This document shows, piece by piece, positions 7,854 to 16,187 of a DNA stretch of 41,213 nucleotides. Source of the DNA: an alpha proteobacterium SCGC AAA240-E13 (GTDB taxonomy: Bacteria > Pseudomonadota > Alphaproteobacteria > Pelagibacterales > Pelagibacteraceae); assembly GCA_000504625.1 (NCBI GenBank), contig AZHR01000010.1, positions 1 to 41,213 on the forward strand, given 5' to 3'. The notes below the pieces were generated by a model. It was not told the DNA's origin. It saw only the letters and a program-made list of their open reading frames with translations, and searched no databases. The translations under genes and the position numbers were made by a program. Each line of letters opens with the position of its first letter. The stretch's first letter is position 1.

Positions 7854-8785
7854 AATTATTAATTACTGGAGCCTGTGGACATATTGGATCTTTTCTCGCA
7901 GAAAATATTCATAAAATAAAATGTGTATCCAAAACAATACTTGTAGATAATTTAAAATCTAACAGATTTTATTCATTATATGGTTTTGAGAAAAAAAATA
8001 ATTTAAGTTTTTTTTTAAGGGATTTAAATCATTTAAATGCTTTGAATGATTTTCATAACATTGACGTGGTTATTCATTGTGCATCGATGACTAATGCGGA
8101 AAAAAGTTTTGGAAAAGAAAGGGAAATGTATAAGAATAATTTAAATTGTCTTAAAACAGTAATTAAATATTGTAGAAATAGAAATGCTAAGCTTATTCAT
8201 CTTTCTTCGACTAGTGTATATGGAAAACAAACAGATTTAGTTGATGAAAATTGTGAAAAAAAGTTTTTAAAACCTCAAAGCCCTTATGCAAAAATTAAAT
8301 TAATCGAAGAAGAATTATTGAAAAAAAATTCGAAGAATTTAAAATATAACACATTTAGATTTGGAACTATTACAGGAGTGTCAAAGGGTATTAGATTCCA
8401 TACTGCAGTGAATAATTTTTGTTTTAATGCTGCAATTGATGAAAAAATTAAAATATACAAAACGGCCTTGCATCAGTTCAGACCTTATTTATCAATCCGA
8501 GATTCTTTTAAAGTATTTAAATTTTGTTTAGAAAATAATTTTTTTGAAAACGATATTTTTAATGCTTTATCAGGTAATTTTACTGTTAACCAAATACTAA
8601 ATAAAATAAAAAAAATTAAAAAAAAAATTAAAATTGTTTATATAGATTCGCCCATTATGAATCAGCTATCATATCATGTTGCCGATAAAAAAATTAAAAG
8701 TAGAGGACTTACATTGAAATCAAATATTGATGTTGACATAAAAGATACACTTTTATTATTCAAATATTTAAAAAATGAGATGTAA
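7850..8785 (+). CDS. NAD-dependent epimerase/dehydratase (SDR) for sugar nucleotide
   Basis: 311 residues. Extended SDR fold with cofactor motif TGACGHIGS near the start, the HCASMTNAEKSF segment, and an active-site region with SSTSVYGK and YAKIK (the Y-x3-K pair). Acts on an NDP-sugar as epimerase, dehydratase or reductase; which one is not decided by the sequence. It overlaps the ketoisomerase by 4 nt and the C-methyltransferase by 11 nt, so it is translationally coupled and most likely works in the same sugar pathway. The C-terminal third is very Lys/Ile-rich, like its neighbours. Confidence 0.75.
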   Translation: MKLLITGACGHIGSFLAENIHKIKCVSKTILVDNLKSNRFYSLYGFEKKNNLSFFLRDLNHLNALNDFHNIDVVIHCASMTNAEKSFGKEREMYKNNLNCLKTVIKYCRNRNAKLIHLSSTSVYGKQTDLVDENCEKKFLKPQSPYAKIKLIEEELLKKNSKNLKYNTFRFGTITGVSKGIRFHTAVNNFCFNAAIDEKIKIYKTALHQFRPYLSIRDSFKVFKFCLENNFFENDIFNALSGNFTVNQILNKIKKIKKKIKIVYIDSPIMNQLSYHVADKKIKSRGLTLKSNIDVDIKDTLLLFKYLKNEM

Positions 8786-9974
8786 GGTTACAAATAAAAT
8801 TATTAAACCCTTTATGTCATTTGGTCAGATGCCTTTAGCCAATGGTTTTTTAAAAAAAGAAAATTTTAGTAAAGAATTTTTTTTTAATCTCGAAGTAGGA
8901 TTTTCAGAAGAAATATCCTTATTTCAGCTTAATAAATTTCCAAATCCAAAAAAAATGTTTAACAAAAACTATCCTTTTTATACTGGAAGTTCTGAATTTA
9001 TGAAAAACCATTTTCATAATTACTCTACATGGATAATAAAAAATTACTTAAATAATAATTCTAATATAATAGAGATTGGATCAAATGACGGAACTATGTT
9101 GCTAAATTTTAAGAATCAAGGTTTTAATTATATCGGTTTTGAACCATCTATGAACGTAGCAAAAAAAGCTAAAAAAAATAATATTAATACCTTGGTAGAA
9201 TTTTTTTGTTATAAAAATGTAAGTTTGATAAAAAAATTTAAACACAACACTGATGTTATTTGTGCAGCAAATGTTATTTGTCATATACCAGACCTGATTG
9301 ATCTTATTAAATCAGTAGATTTAATGCTAACTTCAAAGGGTGTATTTATTTTTGAAGAACCTTATCTTGGTTCAATGTTCAATAAAATTTCTTACGATCA
9401 AATATATGACGAACATATATATATGTTTTCAGTTAGTTCAGTACAAAAAATATTCAATAGATTTGATATGGAATTAATCAATGCTTATCCCCAAGAAACA
9501 CATGGTGGGTCAATGAGGTATGTTATTGCTAGGAAAAATCAAAGGGATATAAGCAATAATTTGAAGAATATAATTAAGTATGAAAAAAATATAGGTATAG
9601 ACAATATTAGTTCTTGTTTAAAATTTAAAAAAAATTGTGAATTATCGAGGAAAAAAATTATCGATCTTTTACAAAAATATAAAAACAAAAATAAAAAAAT
9701 ATGTGGCTATGCTGCGACCTCAAAAAGTACTACAGTTTTAAATTACTGTAAAATTGGCGCAAATATTATTGATTGTATTTATGATACTACCAAAGAAAAA
9801 ATCGGAAAATTTTCTCCCGGCATGCATATTCCAATTGTATCATATAAAAATTTTAAATTAAATAAACCAGATATTTCATACTTGTTCGCTTGGAATCATA
9901 AGGATGAAATTTTCAGAAAGGAAAAAGATTTTTTATCTCGGGGTGGAAAATGGATTTCACATGTTAATATTTAG
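8775..9974 (+). CDS. Sugar C-methyltransferase (TylC3/NovU-like), zinc site degenerate
   Basis: 399 residues, the normal length for three-domain sugar C-methyltransferases. The N-terminal domain keeps the family's MPLAN motif (19-23) but only Cys3 of the usual four zinc Cys. The second C-x2-C before G-L-x-Q-L reads S44-x2-I47 before SLFQL. The SAM domain has IEIGSNDG (99-106). Active-site segments YDEH (211-214) and H-G-G-S-M-R (243-248) are intact, so catalysis is plausible. The C-terminal domain has GYAATSKSTT and the usual ending. Known members add a methyl group next to or at the keto carbon of an NDP-keto sugar, giving branched sugars. The ketoisomerase and aminotransferase nearby suggest a C3-branched amino sugar. 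Confidence 0.85.
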   Translation: MRCKVTNKIIKPFMSFGQMPLANGFLKKENFSKEFFFNLEVGFSEEISLFQLNKFPNPKKMFNKNYPFYTGSSEFMKNHFHNYSTWIIKNYLNNNSNIIEIGSNDGTMLLNFKNQGFNYIGFEPSMNVAKKAKKNNINTLVEFFCYKNVSLIKKFKHNTDVICAANVICHIPDLIDLIKSVDLMLTSKGVFIFEEPYLGSMFNKISYDQIYDEHIYMFSVSSVQKIFNRFDMELINAYPQETHGGSMRYVIARKNQRDISNNLKNIIKYEKNIGIDNISSCLKFKKNCELSRKKIIDLLQKYKNKNKKICGYAATSKSTTVLNYCKIGANIIDCIYDTTKEKIGKFSPGMHIPIVSYKNFKLNKPDISYLFAWNHKDEIFRKEKDFLSRGGKWISHVNI

Positions 9975-9983
9975 CAACTAATT

Positions 9984-10694
9984 ATGAAAAAGAAGATTTT
10001 AGTTACAGGCGGTACGGGAAGATTTGGATCTATTCTTAAGACATTAAAGACAAATTATAAAATGTTTTTTCCTAGCAAAAAGAATTTGGACATTACAAAC
10101 TTTAAAAGTATACAAAAATATATAAAACTTAAAAAACCTAATATCGTTATTCATCTTGCAGCTCTATCTAGACCCATGAATATTCATGATCTTCAAATTC
10201 AAAAAAGTATTGATTTAAATATTATTGGAACTTCTAATATGACTAAAGCATGTACAGAAAAAAATATCAAACTCATATATTTTTCTACGAGCTATGTTTA
10301 TCCTGGAAAAAAAGGTAATTACAAGGAATCGGATAGTTTATTACCAGTAAATAATTACGCATGGTCAAAACTTGGCGGAGAATGTGCTGTTCAATTATAT
10401 AAAAATTCATTGATATTAAGACTGTGCATGACTGAAAAACCATTTGTTCACAAAGCGGCTTTTTATGATGTAAAAAATAGTTTTATGTATCATGATGAAG
10501 TAGCAAAAATACTATTAAAATTGATTAATAAAAAAGGAATAATAAATGTTGGGGGCAAGAGTCAGTCGGTATACAATTTTGCAAAAATTGAAAATCCAAA
10601 TATAAAAAAAATATTTTTAAAAAAAAAAAAAATAAACATGCCCATAAATTCTTCTATAAATATAAAGAAATTAAAAAAAATATTGAATAAATAG
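9984..10694 (+). CDS. RmlD-like NDP-4-keto-sugar reductase
   Basis: 236 residues, somewhat shorter than typical RmlD (~290). Starts with KKKILVTGGTGRFGS (G-x2-G-x2-G cofactor motif), then NIVIHLAALSRPM, STSYVYPG and YAWSKLGGE (Y-x3-K). These match the dTDP-4-dehydrorhamnose reductase family, which reduces the 4-keto group as the last step of NDP-deoxysugar synthesis. Ends in a very Lys-rich segment that includes a run of 14 A at 10619-10632; the frame is intact as read. Gaps to neighbours are 9 and 10 nt. Probably the final ketoreductase for the sugar of this operon. Confidence 0.75.
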   Translation: MKKKILVTGGTGRFGSILKTLKTNYKMFFPSKKNLDITNFKSIQKYIKLKKPNIVIHLAALSRPMNIHDLQIQKSIDLNIIGTSNMTKACTEKNIKLIYFSTSYVYPGKKGNYKESDSLLPVNNYAWSKLGGECAVQLYKNSLILRLCMTEKPFVHKAAFYDVKNSFMYHDEVAKILLKLINKKGIINVGGKSQSVYNFAKIENPNIKKIFLKKKKINMPINSSINIKKLKKILNK

Positions 10695-10704
10695 TTTTAA
10701 AGAA

Positions 10705-11835
10705 ATGATTAAATATTGGGATTATTTACGTGAATACAGAGAACTTAAACATAAAATTTTAAATTCATTAAACAAAGTTTTTAACAGTGGAACATTATTA
10801 TTTGGACAAGAACTAAAAAAATTTGAGAAAGACTTTTGTAAATTTAATAATTCAAAATATGGACTTGGAGTAGGTAGTGGCACTGATGCATTATTTATTG
10901 CCCTTAAAGTCCTAGGTATTGGAATAGGTGATGAAGTAATTACTGTTTCCAATACCGCAATACCTACTGTATCTGCAATAAAAAGCACTGGTGCAAAAGT
11001 GAGATTTGTAGATATTGGCAAAGATTTTTTGATAGATGTAAAAAAAATTAAGAATGCAATTAGCTCTAGAACAAAAGCCATTGTTCCTGTTCATCTTTTT
11101 GGTCAAACTTGTGATATGGATAAAATATTAACAATCTCAAAAAAATACAATTTAAAAATAGTCGAAGACTGTGCTCAAGCTTGTGGAGCTTTATACAAGG
11201 GTCGAAAAGCTGGTTCTATGGGAGACATAGGCTGCTATTCTTTTTATCCAACCAAAATCCTTGGAGCCTATGGTGATGGTGGATTTTTAACAACTAATAA
11301 TAAAAAACTCTATGAAAAAATGCACAGGTTTAGATTTTATGGAATAGATACTTTAAGCAAAAATAAGAAATGGAGTAACAAATATTACTCTATTGATCAC
11401 GGCACAAATTCTCGACTGGATGAAATTCAATCTTCTATTTTAAATTTAAAACTAAGATATATTAATTTATTTGTAAAAAGAAGAATATTTATAGCAAAAA
11501 AGTATTTTGAAGAATTACAAGGGTTTGATATCGAAGTACCAATTGTAAATAAAAGTAATGTTCATGTATTTCACATATTTGCTGCAAGTCATCCAAAAAG
11601 AAATATTATTTTAAAAAAAATGAGACTTAATAATATTAATTTCAGTATTCATTATCCTCATCCAATTCACACTATGAAAGCTTACAAAAATTTTACATGT
11701 AATAATTGTGATTGTTTAAAAGAAACAGAAAAAAGAGCAAAAACTATCTTTTCTTTACCTATTTATCCCAGCTTAAAAAATTATGAAATTGAAAAAATAA
11801 TAAAAAATATCAAAAAAATACTTTCAAAAATTTAA
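10705..11835 (+). CDS. DegT/DnrJ/EryC1 sugar aminotransferase (FdtB/QdtB-like)
   Basis: 376 residues, normal for the family. PLP-dependent aminotransferase that converts an NDP-keto-deoxysugar to the amino sugar with glutamate as donor. The PLP lysine is K184 in SFYPTKILGAYGDGG; VEDCAQACGA (153-161) gives the PLP-ring-stacking and Asp region, and GVGSGTDAL (55-63) the phosphate-binding loop. Together with the upstream FdtA-like ketoisomerase it closely mirrors FdtA/FdtB, which makes dTDP-3-amino-3,6-dideoxyhexoses. Last gene of the plus-strand operon; its end overlaps that of the convergent GMD-like gene by 4 nt. Confidence 0.88.
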   Translation: MIKYWDYLREYRELKHKILNSLNKVFNSGTLLFGQELKKFEKDFCKFNNSKYGLGVGSGTDALFIALKVLGIGIGDEVITVSNTAIPTVSAIKSTGAKVRFVDIGKDFLIDVKKIKNAISSRTKAIVPVHLFGQTCDMDKILTISKKYNLKIVEDCAQACGALYKGRKAGSMGDIGCYSFYPTKILGAYGDGGFLTTNNKKLYEKMHRFRFYGIDTLSKNKKWSNKYYSIDHGTNSRLDEIQSSILNLKLRYINLFVKRRIFIAKKYFEELQGFDIEVPIVNKSNVHVFHIFAASHPKRNIILKKMRLNNINFSIHYPHPIHTMKAYKNFTCNNCDCLKETEKRAKTIFSLPIYPSLKNYEIEKIIKNIKKILSKI

Positions 11836-12803
11836 TAAAGCTGTTCATTAACCATTTTATAAATGATTTGTTTAAATGTTGTTTTTGCTTTCCATTTTAT
11901 TACTCTTTTAGCAAGTTTTGGATCTGCTCGATAAGATTTTATATCTTTTTTTCTTATTAATTGCTTAGTATTTGCCTTTAATCGATTTTTTGGAATTTTT
12001 AATAATCCAAAAACTTCATAAACAAAATTCTTAAGACTATATCTATTTCCTGAACCAATAATCAAATCTCTCGGATATTTTTGTCTGAGCATTAAATACA
12101 TTGCCTTGACGTACTCTGGAGCCCATCCCCAGTCCCTATAAATATTAACATTACCCAAATATAAATATTTTAATTTTCCTTTTTTTATTAATTTACAATG
12201 GTTGATAATTTTTTTTGTTACAAATTCATTCGATCGCAAAGGAGATTCGTGATTAAAAAGTATTCCGCTACAACATTTAATTCCATACCATTCTCTAAAT
12301 ATTTTAGCTAACCAGAAACTACTTGCTTTGCTTACTGCATAAGGACTTTGAGGAGAAATATAGGATTTCTCATTGTAAATATTTTTTTTTCTATTTCCGT
12401 AAAATTGACCAGATACTGCATTAAAAACTTTAATTTTTTTCTTAGTTAATTCTACTGTTTCTAAAATATTTAATAAACCTAAGGTATTACTTCTAAAAGC
12501 TTCAGCAGGTTGGACGTATGATTTTGTTACAGAAGATTGACCACACAAATAATAAATATCGTTTGGCATGATTTTTTTTATCAATTTTCTGATTATTAAA
12601 ATATTTGTAATATCGCATTGAAATATTTTTACTTTACGCAAAATTTGTAGCTTAACGAGATTATTAAGATTTTTTTTTCTAATATTTCTGGTAGTACCAA
12701 AAACTTTATAATTTTTCTCAAGTAAAAAATCTGCTAAATATGAACCATCTTGTCCGGAAATTCCAAAGATTAAAGCTGTTAATTTTTTTTTTAATTTTCG
12801 CAT
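11832..12803 (-). CDS. GDP-mannose 4,6-dehydratase-like SDR with altered catalytic Glu
   Basis: 323 residues. Clearly of the GMD family: ALIFGISGQDGSYLADFLLE at the start, FNHESPLRSNEFVTKKI, LGNVNIYRDWGWAPEYVKAM and the YAVSK active-site pair (Y155, K159). In true GMD the strand before the tyrosine reads T-S-E-L-Y-G, where Thr and Glu do the dehydration. Here it is S131-G132-Q133-F-Y-G, so the general-base Glu is Gln. Either the enzyme has changed reaction (4-reductase or epimerase) or it is a slow dehydratase. Last gene of a four-gene minus-strand operon, 3 nt after the glycosyltransferase. Confidence 0.8.
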   Translation of the reverse strand: MRKLKKKLTALIFGISGQDGSYLADFLLEKNYKVFGTTRNIRKKNLNNLVKLQILRKVKIFQCDITNILIIRKLIKKIMPNDIYYLCGQSSVTKSYVQPAEAFRSNTLGLLNILETVELTKKKIKVFNAVSGQFYGNRKKNIYNEKSYISPQSPYAVSKASSFWLAKIFREWYGIKCCSGILFNHESPLRSNEFVTKKIINHCKLIKKGKLKYLYLGNVNIYRDWGWAPEYVKAMYLMLRQKYPRDLIIGSGNRYSLKNFVYEVFGLLKIPKNRLKANTKQLIRKKDIKSYRADPKLAKRVIKWKAKTTFKQIIYKMVNEQLY

Positions 12804-12806
12804 TCT

Positions 12807-13904
12807 TTAAATTAAATTTTTGTAGATCTTATTTGTTTCCACTGCACAATTTGCCCAAGAAAATCTTTTTGCTCTTTCCCTGCCCCTTTTAATTAAAGTT
12901 TTTGAGTATTCGTTACTATAAACAACTTTTTCAATTGAATTTATTAAGCTTTCATTATTTTTAGGGTCAAAATATTCTACGGAATTATCAGCAACCTCAA
13001 TAAACGTTTTTATGTTACTGCATATGGCCGGACAACCTACGTACATCGATTCTAATAATGGCAAACCAAAACCTTCGTATAGAGACGGAAAAATATAAGC
13101 TTTTGCGTTAATAAACAGATCTTTTAGTGTAGAATCGTCTCCTTTAATATGAATTATTTGATTTTCTCTAAAATTTAAATCCTTAAATTTTTTTATTTCT
13201 TTAGTTGTAATAGCTTCTCCACCAAATAGTATAATGTTAAAATCTTTCATCAGTTTGCTTGATTTTGAATATGAATCTAATAAAAAATCAAAATTTTTAT
13301 ATTTTTTTCTAGAACCAACAAATAAAATATAGGGCGTATATGACTTTTGAATAAAATTATTCGAAGAAAAATTTTCAATATTCATATGTTCACAGCCCAA
13401 ATATGTTACTGATATTTTTTCAGGTTTAATGTTATAGATGTTAATTAAGTCACTTTTGGTGTTATTTGAAATACAAATAATTTTATCTGCAAGATTAGCG
13501 GCAATTTGTTTAGGCCTGTTTTTTTGATTATTGGAAAAAATTTCATGGATTAAATCATAGACAGTTATAACCACTTTTGTTTTTTTTTTGATTGAAAAAT
13601 TGTTGGAATATAAAGTTCTATGTATTATATCAGGTTTAAATTTTAATAGTTTTAAATTTGATATTTTTTTTGTATAAAATTCAAAAATTTTTCCTGATAA
13701 GGGTGGAATATAGCTTATTTTAGTGCCTTCAATTAAATTGTTAGACAATGTATTTAAATATTCATTAAAGTAAAACTGAGCAAAAACCTTTATCGTAAGT
13801 TTTTCATCTCTACAACTATGTTTGATTAAATTACTAAAATATCTTGATATACCGCCAAATCTTCTTTGTTTCCAAAAAATTTCATAGTCATAAGCAATTT
13901 TCAT
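12807..13904 (-). CDS. Glycosyltransferase family 4
   Basis: 365 residues, GT-B fold. The N-terminus KIAYDYEIFWKQRRFGGISR has the glycine-rich acceptor loop of GT4. The C-terminal donor domain has ILFVGSRKKYKNFDFLLDS and YIFPSLYEGFGLPLLESM, the E-x7-E motif that binds the nucleotide sugar, then GCPAICSN. A retaining transferase adding one sugar to a growing glycan at the cytoplasmic face of the membrane; GDP-mannose-like donors are common for this subgroup, but the donor is not readable. Spacing of 3 nt on each side places it firmly in the 15891-11832 operon. Confidence 0.9.
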   Translation of the reverse strand: MKIAYDYEIFWKQRRFGGISRYFSNLIKHSCRDEKLTIKVFAQFYFNEYLNTLSNNLIEGTKISYIPPLSGKIFEFYTKKISNLKLLKFKPDIIHRTLYSNNFSIKKKTKVVITVYDLIHEIFSNNQKNRPKQIAANLADKIICISNNTKSDLINIYNIKPEKISVTYLGCEHMNIENFSSNNFIQKSYTPYILFVGSRKKYKNFDFLLDSYSKSSKLMKDFNIILFGGEAITTKEIKKFKDLNFRENQIIHIKGDDSTLKDLFINAKAYIFPSLYEGFGLPLLESMYVGCPAICSNIKTFIEVADNSVEYFDPKNNESLINSIEKVVYSNEYSKTLIKRGRERAKRFSWANCAVETNKIYKNLI

Positions 13905-13907
13905 TTA

Positions 13908-14840
13908 TTAAAAAATTTCTTTTATTTTAACTAATTTTTTTTCGGAACTCGATAAATCTATTACCTTACAATTTTCTATTTCTTTTATTCTATTTTTCCC
14001 GGCTAAAAAATTAAGTTTTCCATTTTTATCTCTACTTTCCCTAACATTTGAAGCCACATATTCGCTTAAACTATTTATATCTGGTAAATCTAAGTTTATT
14101 TTATCTTTATATTTTTTTAATACAAAAAAAGCATTTGTTCTTAAAAGATTAGTACCTAAAAAAATATAACCTTTTTTATTTAATAAATTAATAAATGCCT
14201 TCAGAGAAGCTCCAAAGCACAGATGAGAGTAATGATATTTTTGTCTTTGAAATCCCTTAATATTGGGTACCGAAATTATTAGTTTATCACCAAAGCATGC
14301 ATTATATTCTAATACAATAATTTTTGAAAATTCATCAGGTAATTTTTCCAAAATCCAATAATCAATTCCGTCAATATCAATAGAAAAAAGATCTATATCT
14401 TGGTTAAATTTTTTTTCACTCAATATTTCGTTTATATTTTCAGTATCAATTTCCTTTTCAACGACAGTAAGATCACCTTTCCAAAAATTTATGTTACCCT
14501 TTACTTTTTTTTCTAAATTTTCAGTTATATCTACAATCATTCCCTGACAGCTTGCCCGTTCATATACAAAACGAGTATTTGATTCTCTGTAATCACCCAC
14601 ACCTATTTCTACAAATTTAGGTTTTTTTATTTTCAAAGAATATAATAAATAATCAATTATTCCATCTTCTCCTGTCTGAGAATAAATTTTATAATCCAGA
14701 TCATTTAGGTCTTTAATTTTAGAATAATTATGTCGCATTAAAGCAATATGCGATGCCCCTGTTAAATAAATATTTCTAGGACTTCCTTGAACGATTATTG
14801 AACTTATTAAATTTATTATTTTCTGTAAAGGTGAAAGCAT
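13908..14840 (-). CDS. Uncharacterised protein with methyltransferase-like Rossmann core
   Basis: 310 residues, not firmly recognised. Residues 52-165 contain YSQTGEDGIIDYLL, PKFVEIGVGDYRESNTRF, GMIVDI and LFSIDIDGIDYW. The FVEIGVGD loop resembles a SAM-binding motif I, and the later D-I-D-G-x-D-Y-W segment resembles a family of methyltransferase-like proteins found beside glycosyltransferases. The N-terminal 30 residues are hydrophobic and may associate with membrane. A plausible role is methylation of a glycan in the same operon (pyruvyltransferase upstream, GT4 downstream), but this is inference. Confidence 0.6.
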   Translation of the reverse strand: MLSPLQKIINLISSIIVQGSPRNIYLTGASHIALMRHNYSKIKDLNDLDYKIYSQTGEDGIIDYLLYSLKIKKPKFVEIGVGDYRESNTRFVYERASCQGMIVDITENLEKKVKGNINFWKGDLTVVEKEIDTENINEILSEKKFNQDIDLFSIDIDGIDYWILEKLPDEFSKIIVLEYNACFGDKLIISVPNIKGFQRQKYHYSHLCFGASLKAFINLLNKKGYIFLGTNLLRTNAFFVLKKYKDKINLDLPDINSLSEYVASNVRESRDKNGKLNFLAGKNRIKEIENCKVIDLSSSEKKLVKIKEIF

Positions 14841-14841
14841 A

Positions 14842-15891
14842 TTATTTTATTAAACCACTTTTATTAATGCTATGTTTTAAATATTCTTTCGACAATTTTA
14901 TCCAATTAAAAAGTTTATCTTCTATTTTTACATAGTCAAAAATATTACTTAAATTTTCAGATTTAATTAATAATCTTGATGATAAGTTAAGATGATCTAT
15001 AAAATAGGATAATTTATTTTCTCTAATTGGGTCAATCGAGTACCAAAATTGTTTTTTTAGTTTAACGGACAACATAACTCCATGAAACATTGACGTAAAA
15101 ACTAATATTGCATTCGACATATAGCGAACAAAATCAGACGGATTTGCGCTAATATAATTTTTATCAGCCCAATCATTTAAATATCCAAGTGAAATAGATT
15201 GAAGATTGTTTTTTTTACAAAATTCTATTATCTTTTTTTTTTCCGCATTAGAAAATACGGTGCCGTATATAATCACATATTTTTTTAGTTTTTTCTCATT
15301 ATTGTCAGTAGAATCATATAAAAATTTCGGAGTGGTAAGAAAAATTGGATCCAATACAATTAAGGGATCCAAACCGGTCATCTGCTTTACCAAAGCAGAA
15401 GTTTTATAATCTCTTACTGAAATGAAATCATAAGAATTTAATAAAATTTTTATTTTTTTTTTTTGATAATCTTCTAATTTATTAATCTCTGTTGGTCCTA
15501 CGCTTGTAGCATAAGTAATTTTAAAACCATCGTTTTTGTCTCCCATATAATAGGGCTCGTAACCAAAATAGGAAAATGCCCAAATTGAATCGCTTCCATA
15601 GACACTTATAGATGCATTATTTATGTCCTTAGTAAATATAGGTTTTGATAAATTCATTTTCTTTTTCCATTTACCGAAACAATAATTCTTTTTTAGGAAT
15701 TGATAAAATCGAGATGGATTCCCTGTAATCATTGGCTTGTAAAATTCTCTATAAAATAATTTTATTGGTAAATATCTTGCGTAATCAACTTTTATATTAA
15801 AATTGTCCTCTAAAAATTTTTTAAGAGACAAAGATTGCAACTGAGCTCCAAAATTATTCGTATAATAAAAAGTAAAAATTTTTATGTTCAC
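14842..15891 (-). CDS. Polysaccharide pyruvyltransferase family protein
   Basis: 349 residues from a GTG start at 15891. The family signature N-N-F-G-A-Q-L-Q-S-L lies at the N-terminus. VYGSDSIW, YATSVGPTEINKLEDYQ, ISVRDYKTSALV, PLIVLDPIFL and the C-terminal T-S-M-F-H-G-V-M are the successive conserved blocks of this GT-B-like family. Members transfer pyruvate from phosphoenolpyruvate to glycan hydroxyls as a ketal, adding negative charge. Members of this sequence type are common in capsule loci, but only some have been tested biochemically. First gene of the four-gene minus operon; no ATG fits the family N-terminus better, so the GTG start is preferred. Confidence 0.82.
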   Translation of the reverse strand: MNIKIFTFYYTNNFGAQLQSLSLKKFLEDNFNIKVDYARYLPIKLFYREFYKPMITGNPSRFYQFLKKNYCFGKWKKKMNLSKPIFTKDINNASISVYGSDSIWAFSYFGYEPYYMGDKNDGFKITYATSVGPTEINKLEDYQKKKIKILLNSYDFISVRDYKTSALVKQMTGLDPLIVLDPIFLTTPKFLYDSTDNNEKKLKKYVIIYGTVFSNAEKKKIIEFCKKNNLQSISLGYLNDWADKNYISANPSDFVRYMSNAILVFTSMFHGVMLSVKLKKQFWYSIDPIRENKLSYFIDHLNLSSRLLIKSENLSNIFDYVKIEDKLFNWIKLSKEYLKHSINKSGLIK

Positions 15892-16187
15892 TAAATCTTA
15901 TTTAAGAGTAAGTTTGCAAGATTTGTACAATTGTTACCCTAGTTTTATTAAATATATAATATAAAAAACTTACAATTAAAAGCTTTGTAAATTTCTATAC
16001 GCTTTTATTAGATGATATGTTAATTTAAGAAATCTAGGTAGTGAAAAACTTAAAGACAAGCACCATATCACTGTATTACAAACTTTTTTTATTTTCTGAT
16101 TATTGATTATGGTCAAATTTGGTCAATCGGGATTGAAAAAGCGTATTTTAATTTATAAAATATCATTTTTGATTTTTAAAAATTGTA
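15892..16187. other. Divergent intergenic region, pyruvyltransferase operon / oxygenase
   Basis: 296 bp with no gene recognised. It must hold the promoters of the minus-strand four-gene operon and of the plus-strand oxygenase. A GGTCAA pair separated by a short spacer occurs near 16111-16123, but no confident promoter, terminator or RNA fold was found. It separates two gene blocks of opposite direction, a possible module boundary. Confidence 0.4.
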
